This document shows, piece after piece, positions 1 to 11,570 of a stretch of 64,000 bases of DNA. Location: contig CP136061.1 in the NCBI GenBank assembly GCA_032622095.1, forward strand, positions 256,009,582 to 256,073,581, in the 5' to 3' direction. Origin of the DNA: Siphonodentalium dalli (lineage: Eukaryota; Mollusca; Scaphopoda; Gadilida; Siphonodentaliidae). Position 1 is the first letter of the stretch. Every line of letters begins with the position of its first letter. Below the pieces are notes generated by a model. That model did no database searches and had not been told where the DNA came from. It saw only the letters and a list, made by a program, of their open reading frames with translations. The position numbers were made by a program, and so were the translations under genes.

Positions 1-999
1 AAAGAACTTCGATAACACATGTGACATATATGACATGAGTGTATCTAATATAAACTTGATGAGTGCATAAGTTCTGCACAGGAAGATGGGGATAATACGG
101 AACGAACTTGCAGTATATGCGATGTCCAGAAAACTATCTCTGTGGAACTCAAATACACGTGTATACCAATTGAACTCATTATATGAGGCTATCTTCCTAT
201 CCTATCTCGATCAAAATCAGCCACGCTTTCGCAAATCTTGGGTGTGGAGTCAGTGGATTGACCTATGAGCTGTACAGAGCTCCACAGCAGTTTCTGTTTT
301 GGTACGAACCTGAACATAATTTATCTCTATTCGCTATAGATCGCATGTAATAAGCAGATGTCTGATAGAAATCCGCCAATGCGATTCTTCTTCGCAGAAG
401 ACACATAGAGCGCACACCTGAACGCTCTCGTTTGGTAGTCTGTGACAAAGCAATTACTGTCACATAATATCCTGATGCACACACAATTTGAACTAGATGT
501 TATTCAAGGACGAGCAATTGTAAATTTTCTCAGTTTCACAAAAGTATACCCTGTGTTGTCATCCATGCATATTAATAAGAACGAATCACACAAATATTAG
601 CTCCTATTCTTATATTTGGACTTAGTGTACACTCATTATTAAGCTTGTTAACATGTAAGATGTCTGTAATGTCAACGCTTTATATGCCGCTACTGTTTTG
701 GGTACTGCATTGTGTGATGTCCATTCAATTAATTTCCGCGAGCAGCTGAATTTCGGTAGAATTGACTTAGTATGATGGCATTTCATGAGCAATTCAGGAG
801 TCAAGTGAAAAATTATTATCCAAACCCCATAAGGGGCGCGATATCAGGGGGAAGTAATTAAAGTATTGCTCAATACCGACAGCCTTATTGTTGAGGTAGG
901 GATTTTTCTTCAGCCGAGTCACCCAATCAGGACATTTCCGATATACATGTAATGATGGGTGTAATCAGAATATATTCAGATTTGAATATTTTCAAATTG
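1..999. other. AT-rich DNA, nothing recognised
   Basis: I see only short chance reading frames with no recognisable domain and no clear repeat in this stretch. Confidence 0.5.
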
Positions 1000-2290
1000 G
1001 TCAACATCAGATGAATTTATCTACTTTTAATGGTTTCTGTTTCCATTCTCATGAAATCTCCGATATAAGCAGCTACTGTTCGCAAAATATTCATATTGTA
1101 TCAGCATTCCTGGCACTTTTGTCAACAGGGGAACAAATGAGTTTACCAGTATTCACTGAAACCCACCTTAGGAGCGTTATCAATGAAAACTATCAAATTT
1201 GGATGATTTCGCCATTTTGGTAACCATCTGAGTCACCATCCTGAATTTAGATTGATATGGATAATAATATGTTAATCTAACATATCATGGTTGTCGAATG
1301 ATTAGATAGTATAATGTATTCAAAATAAGGTTGCTATTAGCCAACGATTTCAAAACGCTGTGAATAATTTAAGAGGCGAATGTGAAAAATCATCAATTAT
1401 TAGAATTTCGGTCGCCGGTTTGAGAGCCATCTTGGATTTTGAGGTCAAAATTGCACCGTCTAGAGGAAGTGGATCAAATGGTATTATTGGTCGCGAAACA
1501 TGATCATTTCATTATTTAAATTTTCCTCCCAGACTCAATGCCAACTCTGAAATTGTTCATGGTTGGCATTTTGATGATTTATCATTTTCGTCGTTTCATT
1601 CTCTCGAATTATTGAGTATAAACAGCCATTGTTCTCAAACTATTCATATTGTTTGATATCTCCATGTTATTACGCCAACACGGAGCACATATATTCATCT
1701 ATATTCACTAAATCGCACATTAGGAGTGATATCAAAGAACATTTGGCAAATTTTAGTGATTTATCAATTTTGGTAACCATTTTGGTCGCCATCTTGAATA
1801 CAGGTGCACTTGTTTGGTTGTAATTATATGGCAATCTATATGATTAAACCTGTTGCAAATGTTTGTCATCAAATTCAGCTATTTTCTGTCTAACACTTGG
1901 CTCGAATTACAAAATCGATATTTGTTAAAATTTCTTAGCATATTTATGAATTCACATTTTGACGACATTTTGTTCAAATGGTTAGGTATTCAAATGTATT
2001 TAAAATTACGTTGCTATTAGCCACCGATTTCAAACAACCGTGAATGTTTTAAGAGACAAGTGTGAAAATTCATCATTTTCTCGAACTTCGGTCGCCATTT
2101 TTGGGCCACCTTGGTTAGATGTGGTCAATTTTCTGTCAAATTAAAGCCGGTTATCATAGTATCACAACAGTAGATAAATATTATATTTCCTACCATAAAA
2201 TCACTACTAGCTATTAATCAAAGTGATTCAGTGCCTACTCTGAAATTTTGGATGGCGGCCATCTTGATGACGTCATAAATCCACCCAGTC
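1000..2290. repeat. Degenerate two-copy tandem repeat
   Basis: Two diverged copies follow each other. The block around 1060-1245 matches 1616-1800, with shared words such as TTTTGGTAACCAT and TAGGAGYGRTATCAA. The block at 1315-1425 matches 1993-2100, sharing TTGCTATTAGCCAMCGATTT. Many indels separate the copies, so this is an old duplication of non-coding DNA. Small reading frames inside it are not conserved between the copies. Confidence 0.6.
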
Positions 2291-4124
2291 GCGACCCCCA
2301 TCTGTCTAACATTTGTTTTCTGGGGCCCGTGATATCAAGCAACATCATGAGCATAGTGGCCATATTTCTTCACAACATGCACACGGGAGCAAACAAATGG
2401 ACATAAGAGCCTCTACTACTGGTTAATTTACACGACTAAACAATATTCGATAGTAATCGATATATAATAATATAGATTGTTATAAATCGGGGGGATAGAA
2501 ACTTCCTTCAAAACAACTGACCAGTTCGTGAATATCTTACCTCTAGATATTGCCATATAAGTTGCATGTTTATAGTGCCCACATCGTTGTGGGCAACGAC
2601 AACACCAGTGTCCTGGGCCCGCATAAAAGGGTGCCCTGCCAAACCGTCTAGCCATTCAAAAATTACAAAGGAAATAGTAATAAATAAAAGTGAAGAGCAT
2701 ACTGCATGCAGGTATTATATTCTATCGTATATGTGTAGTAAGACAAACGCTGTTTTATTAGTTGTGTATGTCAAACAGATATAGAAGTTCATTGAAGTGA
2801 GTAGTAATGTGTGCCTTTAATAAGTTTAGGTTAAGTTTAGAGTAAGGTTTACATGTATGTACTTATTGTGTTTATACTATCAAACCTGTAATGTATATTG
2901 CAGTATTTGTAATCTAGTAAGATTATATGTTTATCAATATGTTTAGATTCATTCTAGCAATAGGCTACGAGCCAGATAACACTGGGTCATATAGTCACCA
3001 ATGTGTCCCTTATATATTATATTGAATTTATACATTCCCAAAATCCTCTTTAATGAAATTTGGTATCATGTTCTTGTTTTTCAATACATACATCAATACG
3101 GTCTAGTGGTTCTTTAAATTTCCTATATATAGCCTTAATTTTACCATGTAATGTGGGTAATTACTGCATCCTCATACCGGTTAAATTGTTAAAGTCGCCG
3201 TCGCGAAGTTCATATTTTACTCATTTCCCCAAATATTAGACCCGCAGAGTCGTTCTGAGAACGAAATGAATCGCCCCAAGTTTATCCGCTATCGATTCAC
3301 ATTCCAGGAAACCCCCGTGGCATGCGCACAGCTCGAAACGAAAACAACAGATTGGGTGTATTTTATTTTTGACCCGTGACGCCATAGAGGACCTTCCCGC
3401 ACTCTGTTGACATTGTGTTATCGAAATCGGATTCTTCGTGGTTTTGTTTTATTTCACAAACATGTTTCGTTTTCGTTGGAAATCGTGAATTCGGAATGGG
3501 TTTATATGTGTAATAAAATATTGAATAATACGACAGGAATTTATTCACATGGCCAACAGCTCCGAAGTAAATGCGTACATACATTTGTTTATCATATGAC
3601 TCAATCATTATTTACGTTGGAAACTATGTCATAAATCAATTTCATATCGACTACTAGTCCATATCACCTTCCGATAATTTGATTGGTTTGTTGATAAAAA
3701 GTGGGTTCTGATTGGCTGAATGGCAGCCGGGGCCGAGCCGCATCTCTGACTAAATGCAGGTCAAATTCGTGCGCGTCAAATACACGAATTAACGCGATGC
3801 CGAAATTCTCGCAATTATAATCTTGAAATATATAGTTTTGGACATTGTTATACGATAAATAGAATATGTAATTCGTATTTATCTAATAAACATACGATAT
3901 AGTGTTACAAACTGAGAACAGAATAGTGCACTATATCTTCGCGTGCATATTATTTCTGCTAGTTCACCAGGTGTAATTGGGCTTCCGGTGCAATGAAGTG
4001 ACGTCACATTAACCTTTTGCTGCCGATGTCATATAGCTATTTAGTGATTTGTGTGCGTTTTGGACATCATTTGGACATCATAATCAATTTATAGGTGTCA
4101 TATGATAAATAGAATATGTAATTC
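2291..4124. other. Intergenic DNA with one short dispersed repeat
   Basis: No gene is recognised. A short word (GATAAATAGAATATGTAATT) near 3855 recurs near 4104 beside the palindrome. A GC-richer patch around 2580-2650 is open on both strands but matches no family I know. Confidence 0.45.
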
Positions 4125-4203
4125 GTGTTTCTCTCATATGATATTTATGAAACTCGTCACGAATTCTTAGACTCGTTTCATAAATATCATATGAGAGAAA
4201 CAC
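4125..4203. repeat. Short palindromic (foldback) repeat
   Basis: A 33-bp left arm (4125-4157, starting GTGTTTCTCTCATATGATAT) is repeated in reverse complement at 4171-4203 around a 13-bp loop. The size is typical of a tiny MITE or foldback remnant. Confidence 0.8.
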
Positions 4204-4369
4204 TCATTTCATATCCTCTATATTTGGACGAAGTTCGTGTGTCACTGTGACAGTCAGAATATAGGTCCACAGTAGATCATGCCAATAATCTCCACTCCCG
4301 TGCCACTGGAGTAGGTATTCGTGGCATGATCTACATGTAGGTCCAGGAGAACTTCGAAATTTATTAACT

Positions 4370-5320
4370 TTCAACCTATTGTCAGAGACGTGGTGACAGG
4401 GGGGGTTTGGGGGTCTCACCCCCCATCTTTGGTCAATATTTTCAACATTTGGAAATGCCATACCTGCTAAAACATTAGTTGGAAATATCACACCAACAAT
4501 AGGTTGAAAATGTCCTTGTAGTTTGATTTTCAAACAATTTATTGGGGGGAATTAATTGTTTTTGGACCAATATTTGCATATTTTCCTATTTTTTGTCAAA
4601 ATTTTGGACTGAAGTGGTCATTAGTTGGAAATTTTCCAACCTTATGGGGGGGGGGTGACAGGTTGGAAATTTCGAAAGTTTGTGTCCTGGTCCCCCCCCC
4701 CCCCGTGGCAAGTCAAAAACTGCTAGTTAATTTAAGAAAACAATATTGTCATACATTTGTTTAACATTGTCATTAGAATTGTCATCAGTTGGAAATTTTC
4801 CAACCTAAGTGGGTGTGTCAGGTTTGAAATTTCCAACTCTGGGAAGGCTTGAGGCTAGGAATTTTCGATTTTCCCACACCGGGCCGAACCATGGTCGGAC
4901 TAGTGTGTCATTGTCCCTCCCCGTGGCCAATACATAACTGCTAAATAGTTTAAGAAAATAATCGACAGTTTTACTACATTTGGTCAAAGTTGTGGACTGA
5001 AAATGGTCATCAATGGGAGAATTTTCCACCCTGAGAGGAGCATGAGGTTTGAACTTTTCCAACACTAGGAAAGCTTCAGTTGAGGTAAATCTAGATGCTA
5101 GGATTGCGATTTTCTCGTATAGTTTTCAAATTTTTCCCATACCAGGCCGAACAACCATGGTCAGCCTGTGTGTCCTGATCTCTTGCTCGTACGCAAGGGG
5201 GTGCAAATAGAATTATGCAAAACTTGTGCATGAACTGATTCTGATTCAAGGGGGGGGGGGTGCAGTTGGAATTTCCTAAGTTGGACCACCGCCCCAACGG
5301 AAACCCTATAGCCACGTCCC
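4370..5320. repeat. Degenerate tandem repeat with dyad TTGGAAATTTTCCAA
   Basis: Three diverged units of roughly 160-180 bp each carry a run of G or C, the phrase TTTAAGAAAAYAAT and a dyad-symmetric core GTTGGAAATTTTCCAAC (near 4623 and 4787, degenerate near 5011). The related phrase TTGAAAAATTCCAACTC recurs in the inverted arms of the element at 19.6-23.2 kb. Runs of G or C of 8 or more bases break most reading frames, so this is non-coding. Confidence 0.6.
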
Positions 5321-5839
5321 TGCAGGCTATTGTTGATATGAAATACATGGGATACGTGACCGCTTTCGCAGATTTCTGCTTTCAAGTTCCATAATAATTA
5401 CGTTTATGGCTAAACTATCAGAAGGGCTTCTTGGGTGGCTATGCTGTCTACTTATCTGCATGTACCTTTGTGAAAATGATTTTAATATGATCAAATGGTG
5501 AAATACAGATCTATACAGTATACTATGGCTTCTTCCATTCATTGAGTTGAAAAAGTAAATACTGGAGTGTTATTACGCTAAATAATATAATATCTATGTT
5601 TAGGGTAAACACACCAGCCCCTCCCAAAATGGACAGCATCCTCAGGATTGTATGGGGTTCAAGATGTTTTCCAATTTTCCTCCGACTCATTCTTTTTTCA
5701 TTATAATATACAAAAATGTGACAGCGATAACGACCAGAATAAGCGTTTGCTTTAAAAATAGTGAACAATAGTCATTATTTTGTCATTTTATGCAGATTAG
5801 TTCCGTACATCACCTTCTCAGGAGAAATCTCTTTCTTGT
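5321..5839. other. Nothing recognised
   Basis: Only short overlapping frames on both strands, with no domain or clear repeat. Confidence 0.4.
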
Positions 5840-6500
5840 TATTTCATGACTATAAAGCAAAAAAATCAATAAAACCCCAAGATGATTTTTTGTCAAGTAG
5901 GTCCTGGACTTCTTCCCCTCCTAGTCTGGACATCTTACCCCCACCCAAACCCTGACTCAAACAACTTTTTCTCGGAAGAAGTTAATTTCTCAATGTTTCA
6001 TGACTATATAAAGCAAAATAAGCAATAAACCATGATTTTTCTTTCTCAAGTAGGCGTTGGTTGGGGGGGGGGGGGCTATATCCTGGTGTGGACTGTGGAC
6101 ATCTTCGTTTCATGACTATTTAAAGCAAAATAAGCGATAAAACGATAATACAATTTTTTGTCATGTAGGTGCTGGGTTTTGGGTAGCCATCCAGACCTGG
6201 ACATTTGAAAAAATGAAATTAAATAAAAACAAATTTAAATCTCAAAAGTCAGTTTTCTCGCCATTTCAGGATCAAATAATCAATTGTGTGATTACAAAAT
6301 TTGTCCGTTTGGAAAAAAATATATTTTAATAAAAAAAAGGGAATTATAAAAAAAAACATTTTTCTGGCCATTTCAGGATCAAACTATGAAAAGTGGGGAA
6401 ACAATTTGTCACTTGAATATATTTTTTTTTAAAATAAATACAAAATTAAATATCATTTTTTTCTGGCCATTCCAGGGTCAAACGTTATCAAATGAGTGAA
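5840..6500. repeat. Two adjoining degenerate tandem arrays
   Basis: 5840-6190 holds three units built around TTTCATGACTATATAAAGCA followed by GCAATAAA and a G-rich stretch. 6250-6500 holds three units built around TTTCTGGCCATTTCAGGATC at about 105-bp spacing. The first family recurs, mostly in the opposite orientation, at 8.42-9.03 kb. Confidence 0.6.
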
Positions 6501-6886
6501 ATTATTTTTAGTCATATATGGGGGAACTATCCTGGGTGGGGGAGATATCCTGGGGGAGATGACGTGTTACACCGGGTACCTCATCTAGTAATTCATTATT
6601 CATTGGTGGTTAAAGTTTAGATAATAAGTTCAGGTCATTTGGTGAACATATTATCTGAACATTTCCTTTGGAACTACTGAACGATGGAAGGGTTAAATTA
6701 TGTCTTTTGCTGAAAAATATTGAATGTCATTTTGTTCTTGGTGATGCCAAATAGTTAAACTTCTATCGGGTAAGTCCCTCGATATTATCCAAAAGTTTAT
6801 ATATATATGTCAATTATTAGTTGAATCAAGAAAATACCAGTTTTCATTCCGCATGTTTTAGTCTAACACCTTTCATGAAATAGATT
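6501..6886. other. Nothing recognised
   Basis: AT-rich DNA without a recognisable gene. A G-rich stretch near 6530-6560 looks like an edge of the preceding repeat array. Confidence 0.35.
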
Positions 6887-7043
6887 TTTTTTCTGGAGAA
6901 CGAACACATAAAAAAGTAAGTTACCCCCTGACATAAATCACTTTGATAAATTTCATAACAATTATATTATTACCATGGGAGATAGAGTGATTTCTGTCTG
7001 GGGATAACTTTCTTTTTTGTGTGTTCATTCTCCAGAAAAAAAT
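6887..7043. repeat. Foldback element (MITE-like), copy 1
   Basis: Inverted arms begin with TTTTTTCTGGAGAACGAACA at about 6885 and end with the reverse complement near 7043. The centre contains TTTCATAACAATTATATTAT. The next foldback has a closely similar centre, so the two are related. Confidence 0.7.
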
Positions 7044-7057
7044 CTAAATCTGAAAAA

Positions 7058-7290
7058 AGCAAACTTTCAAGTAAGTGGCGCTCAGTAATGTGTTAATTTT
7101 GTGAGTAGAAACTCTCCGGTCATGCTCCATTTTCCATGTGTCCCATCTTTGATACATTTCATAACAATTAGATTAGTACTATGTGAGATACAAAGATGTG
7201 ACATGTAGCAAATGGAGCATGACCTGAGAGATTCTACTCACAGGAAGAGTTAACCCATTTCTGAGCGCCACTTACTTGAAAGTTTGCCAT
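7058..7290. repeat. Foldback element (MITE-like), copy 2
   Basis: Arms of about 105 bp start GCAAACTTTCAAGTAAGTGG and GCTCAG and end with their reverse complement near 7290. The central TTTCATAACAATTAGATTAG matches the centre of the preceding element. It lies just downstream (on the minus strand) of the P2X7-domain gene. Confidence 0.75.
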
Positions 7291-7392
7291 TTTGTTATAA
7301 TTATAACACTTTGATATTTTATCGATGAATTTTATGGGAGATGAAGATTAGGGAGATACATTGTAACAATAATCTATTAAAGATTTCATTCA

Positions 7393-7398
7393 TTTATT
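7393..7398 (-). terminator. Poly(A) signal of the P2X7-domain gene
   Basis: AATAAA on the minus strand overlaps the last base of the TGA stop codon. A signal this close implies a very short 3' UTR. Confidence 0.45.
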
Positions 7399-7815
7399 CA
7401 TGCATTCTCCAGCTCGGGCAAACGAAAGCCCCTGTAATTTCCACCATCAGTTGGGAAAGCATGCCTGATGCCATTCACAACACACAACGGAAGAGGTCTG
7501 CGGTTATGAAAACCAAGGTAGCCATAGCACCACCGAATAAACTGTCTGTATGCTATATGCCTGTATTTGTTGTGCAGAGGTCCATTAAACGGATGGCTAT
7601 ACTGTTGCTGGTATCCTGACCATGCAACTTCAAGTAGCCATGGGTCCAGGCACACACTCCTGGAGGGGACAGTCTCCATGATACACTTGAAGTGTCCTTC
7701 TTCCTCTGAAAACGCTTTTGTCACTTCCTTCAGCTTGGCCTCAACTTTTTCAATCTCATGGCAACATCTCCACTCACAGGTAGTCTCCATCACTGTACAT
7801 AGGCTGAATGAACAC
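7398..7815 (-). CDS. P2X7 intracellular-domain protein, last exon
   Basis: This exon encodes most of a domain homologous to the cytosolic C-terminal tail of P2X7 purinergic receptors. It carries the Cys-rich start (CEWRCCHEIEKVE), the SVCLDPWLLEVA block, and the hallmark KYRHIAYRQFIRWCYGYLG followed by LPLCVVNGIRHAFP. In the family the cysteines and histidines bind zinc. No ion-channel segments are present, as is usual for the stand-alone proteins expanded in molluscs and other invertebrates. The exon starts after TTTCAG with one base completing a codon, and ends at TGA 7398-7400, overlapping a poly(A) signal AATAAA (7393-7398, minus strand). Joined to the upstream exon the protein is about 175 residues. 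The role is unknown; adaptor or regulatory-domain use is inference. Confidence 0.85.
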
Positions 7816-7965
7816 CTGAAATGACAAGGGAAATATATGTATTATGGAACAACTCAGAGTTAACATTCAATTCCTCAATTTTGTTGATGCAAACTCTGAC
7901 AAATGTGTAACAAACTCGACATACCGTAATGCCCTAAATAATCAACCCCTTAACCACATCAGAAT

Positions 7966-8079
7966 TATAGGTAATTTTTCAGGATTCAGTCGGAAATATG
8001 GCTTGTTGAAATTCATCGGAAAGCTCTCATGAATGGCAACAAGCCATATTTCGGACTAAATCCTGAAAAGTTACCCACA
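7966..8079. repeat. Small foldback repeat in the P2X7-domain gene intron
   Basis: The arm around TCAGGATTCAGTCGGAAATA pairs with an imperfect reverse complement ending near 8079 around a loop of about 40 bp. A (TGAATGT)n run of four units follows at 8092-8122. Confidence 0.65.
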
Positions 8080-8419
8080 GTTCTGCTGTGAATGTTGAAT
8101 GTTGAATGTTGAATGTTGAATGTTTATGTCATTGCTGTATGTTCTGATTAATGACAGTGGGCATGCGTCTGTCCGTCCACTTGTTCTCGTGGATACATGT
8201 ATCTTGGATAAGTTCCGCACAAATTCGTTATCAGGGGTTATACCTGCTGAATTGTTTACCAGGTATCTATTTCATTATCCAGGTCTGTTAATATCTTGTT
8301 TTAAGGATTCACGGCTTATGGTTTGTTTACCTGGTTTACATGATATCTCCCCCAGTGCATCCCCCCTTTTACTATTTTCAGTCTGTCAACTGCTCACACC
8401 CACCGAGAATTCAACATAT

Positions 8420-9030
8420 GACAAAATATAAATGTACATGTATTAATTTATTGCTTATTTTATTTTGATGTTATAGTCATTAAATGGCGATAAATTAACC
8501 ATGTTACAAGAAAAAGTTGTCTGAGTCAGGATTTAGGTGGAGAGGGGGGAATTAGATACCCAGGTCTGAGTACCCCGCACACCCAGCATCTACATATGAG
8601 TATATGACAAAAATAAACTAATTATTTTATCGCTTATATTGCCCTATATATCCATTAAAATTTTGATTGAGTCATGATTTGGGGTGGGGAGAAATTACAC
8701 AGGCCTGGATATCCCACCCCCCCAAAAAAAAAACCAGCAGCTACATATGATAAAACAATATCTTACGATTTATTAATTAATCGAGAATGTTTTTATTGAG
8801 TCAGTGTTTGGTGTGGGAGGGGGAAATATCGAGGCCTGAGTATCTCTAGCCATTTCATGACTGTATGAAGCAAAATAAGCAATAAAATAACAAGTTAATT
8901 TTTGTCATAAGTAGCTGCTCGGTTGGGGAGTGGGGCGATAATAAACCCGGGTAACCTTCTCCCGCCCCAAATACTGACTCAAACAACTTTTTCTTGGAAA
9001 GTTGATTTCTTTCCGTTTCATGACTATATA
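8420..9030. repeat. Degenerate tandem array, mostly inverted relative to 5.84-6.19 kb
   Basis: Three or four units contain TGACAAAAATAAACTAATTA-like and GATTGAGTCATGATTTGGGG-like words, the reverse-strand counterpart of the array at 5.84-6.19 kb. The last unit (8855-9030) returns to the same orientation, with TTTCATGACTGTATGAAGCA. Confidence 0.5.
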
Positions 9031-9304
9031 TTCAGAAATAGCATACATTGGCATGTATAGACCAAGTCTTCTCAATCCACAACAGCTTGGGAAATTGGTT
9101 GGGTTGATGCTGTTTTGGGTCGATAATCCGAGATACCTCATGTTGCTCTTCTATACCGGTACCGTAACATATTTTCATTCAAAAGACATACTACATATAC
9201 ATGCATAGAACCCCGACAGTCACGTGAACCCATGAATATTATTAATCATCTCACTTTGTCCACAATGAATCTGTCTTCAAAATGATATACAATGTACCAT
9301 ATAC

Positions 9305-9530
9305 TGTTATAGAAAATATCTCCACCGAGATATTATCTCGACTCTCTCGAGATTTCGAGAAAAGAATCTTGAGATATTAACATATTTTCTTGAGATCATA
9401 CGGCAAGATCTCAAGAAATTATGATGAGATCTCAAGATAATATCGCGAGATACTAGTAATATGTTAAGAGCTTGAGTTGCGCATGTCAGGATCTCAAGAT
9501 GTGTCGAGATAACAATTAACATGTTGAATA
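9305..9530. repeat. Cluster of TCTCGAGA / TCTCAAGAT words
   Basis: About ten copies of the near-palindromic words CTCGAGAT, TCTTGAGAT and ATCTCAAGA occur in both orientations over 220 bp, suggesting an old foldback repeat made of shorter dyads. Confidence 0.5.
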
Positions 9531-9937
9531 TTCAAGACACTTTTTTTCTTGGACAATGTTACAAATCAAGAGTTAGCTCATTTTTGGCAAATTATTATTT
9601 ATTTTTGTCAGCCAGTGTAAACACTGTCACTGATTGTGATAGTACTGATACTGATAGCTGAATCCAATGTCAATCCGTGAGCAGCCATGGACTGGCAGTG
9701 GTCGAGTCCAGAATTTCAATACATTACAAAATTGACATTTTTAGTAAAACAATTACTATATTTTTAGACTAACATTTCGGCAGACACACAACTTTTCCTT
9801 GAATTATATTTCATATTTCGATGTATTGAGTTTGCGTTATGATTATTACACATGTCCGCTCGAATAAAGGGTGTTTTCGCTAGTATTTACTTCAATTTTA
9901 TTTTCACATGTTTTGCCAGTGACACTCAGTGACTCAC
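9531..9937. other. Intron of the P2X7-domain gene, nothing else recognised
   Basis: Non-coding AT-rich sequence between the degenerate dyad cluster and the donor site at 9937. Confidence 0.4.
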
Positions 9938-10047
9938 CATTTTCGTACGCGATTTTCATCTCTTCGCCATTCAAGGTATGGATCGTTTGATAGTCTCACA
10001 CCATGGTGATATTGTGGTAATTCCGGCTCGTGCATGTACGCTCCCAT
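9938..10047 (-). CDS. P2X7 intracellular-domain protein, first coding exon
   Basis: Read on the minus strand, this exon gives a short N-terminus starting MGAYMHEPELPQ and ending DENRVRK plus two bases (TG). A strong donor GTGAGT follows at 9937-9932. The two leftover bases join the single G of the exon at 7815 to make TGG, giving Trp followed by Cys-Ser, which is the Trp-Cys pair typical of this domain family. That phase match is the main support. The ATG at 10047-10045 is chosen because Y-x-x-EP after the initiator is usual in this family; the frame is open further upstream (Ser/Asp-rich) but lacks an ATG, so an extra 5' exon is possible. The intron is about 2.1 kb. Confidence 0.7.
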
Positions 10048-10150
10048 TGTCAAATTTAAAGTGTCTTCTGCTGACGAATCAGACGAGGAAGAATCAGATC
10101 GCAAAATTGTTGCTGTCCGCCATACTGTGGGAATTGCCAGAGGTCCTCAA

Positions 10151-10158
10151 TGACGTCA
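10151..10158 (-). promoter_or_regulatory. Full CRE consensus upstream of the P2X7-domain gene
   Basis: TGACGTCA, the palindromic CREB/ATF site, lies about 105 bp upstream of the proposed start codon of the minus-strand gene. A site of this length occurs often by chance, so a role in transcription is inference. Confidence 0.25.
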
Positions 10159-10657
10159 CACACTTTATCGCAAATAACTGGATCCGTAAAAATAGATAAT
10201 GAGGTGAGGCATCAGGCTATCACCCAGCCACCAAAAGTCGTAAACACTCGTATTTTTCAGACAGCGGGGATTGTGTTCTTAAATAAGTGTGCATAACTTA
10301 ATACAAATATGAATAAATGAACATATATTGAGAATTTTCGCGACGGCAACTTTAAGAAAGGACCCTATCAGTAAATTTATCCTGTTATTACAGTTAGGTT
10401 GTCATAGGGATATACTAGATTAGGGTGAATTATGCTTGGATATATTAACCCTTGAACAACATCTCTTAAGTGTCCAATATATATACAAATATGGCCCCAT
10501 GTCCATTGGCTGGCATCTATATGATAATTAATCTTACAGTAAATAAGTATTATATATGGTGTTTATTGCCATGTCCGTTTAAATCGATATTGCATACGAC
10601 ACTTAAAATCAGTAATGTGTCCCATTGAATATCGTATATTGTCGTATGGTGTGGTTG

Positions 10658-10692
<35 letters not shown>

Positions 10693-11072
10693 AAATGGAA
10701 TTTTCCAATAAACCATAACGGCTATACATGTATAATACTGCCGATTTTAAAACAAGTATTTAAAATTGGAAATTATATGGTTTTCTGTTACCGTAATGAA
10801 AAACGTCACCAAAATCGACTATTCATATATGTACATAGAATATCCGCATAGTGTGGTCGCATATCAGAGACGAGAATTTTGTCGAACCAAATAGAGGTTT
10901 ATTACTCTAATTGAACCATGCTGATATGTGAGTAAACAATAATACCATATTCCACCATACTTTGTGGTGCAGTATTTAACTGATGCTCGCCACTATATAA
11001 ATGCTGTTTCTCACATGCATTCCCAATGGCTGTCACGTTTTGATTATACATGTATATATATATATTTTTTAG
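10159..11072. other. Intergenic DNA between two genes, with an AT microsatellite
   Basis: An (AT)n run lies at about 10661-10688 and a shorter TATATA run near 11051-11063 just before the acceptor. A short word near 10335 (CGCGACGGCAACTTTA) is the approximate reverse complement of one near 3190. The missing 5' exons of the TSP1/lectin gene were not found here. Confidence 0.45.
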
Positions 11073-11246
11073 TAATTGACGGCGGGTGGTCCAATTGGAC
11101 TATGGACAGTCCATGTAGCGCTTCGTGTGGGAATGGAACGCAGAGAGAAATAAGAAACTGCACAAACCCAGTTGCACAATATGGCGGGAAGGACTGTGAA
11201 GGATCCACACAGAGGACGATGGGCTGTACGATAACCGGATGTCGAG
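11073..11246 (+). CDS. Secreted TSP1/C-type-lectin protein, TSP1 exon 1
   Basis: The exon encodes one complete thrombospondin type 1 repeat: GGWSNW at the start, CSASCGNGTQREIRNC in the middle, then GGKDCEG and MGCTITGC, with the six cysteines of the family. These modules bind glycans and other proteins outside the cell. The acceptor is TTTTTTAG at 11065-11072 and the donor is G|GTTAGA at 11247. Both junctions are phase 1, so the 174-bp exon is a symmetric, shuffleable module. The frame stays open leftward to 10964, but that stretch crosses the acceptor and lacks protein-like composition. The signal peptide and any earlier modules must lie in upstream exons I cannot identify. Confidence 0.85.
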
Positions 11247-11309
11247 GTTAGATTTTCAGTTGTATCCGACAACAACGGGAACTGATTGCAATTGCAAACA
11301 CTCGAACAA

Positions 11310-11570
11310 ATTTCATCGTTTTATTACGACAGAAACTGTTGGCAGCAATGAGACCATAGTAACTGTCGTAATTTACGAGATCAACACAATCTGACACTTA
11401 CAAAGTTGATCGTAAATTTACAAAATGATCGTAATATTACGACACAAACTGTTGGCAGCAACTGGACCATCACAAACTATCGTAAAATTACGACATAACC
11501 GTAATGTGAATTTACTGTTTAATCGTAAATGTACATGGCCAATTTAATCTGACATTTACAGAAGCTGAGA
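11310..11570. repeat. Two-copy tandem repeat in intron 1
   Basis: The phrase CGACAVAAACTGTTGGCAGC occurs near 11328 and 11437, followed by similar text rich in TCGTAAATTTAC. The period is about 110-130 bp. Confidence 0.6.

Noticed and set aside
4204-4533. 109-codon minus frame
   Set aside because: Overlaps the degenerate TTGGAAATTTTCCAA repeat, with poly-C and poly-G runs; no domain.
10964-11072. In-frame N-terminal extension of the first TSP1 exon
   Set aside because: It crosses a polypyrimidine tract and AG acceptor, and has AT-microsatellite composition (IYIYF).
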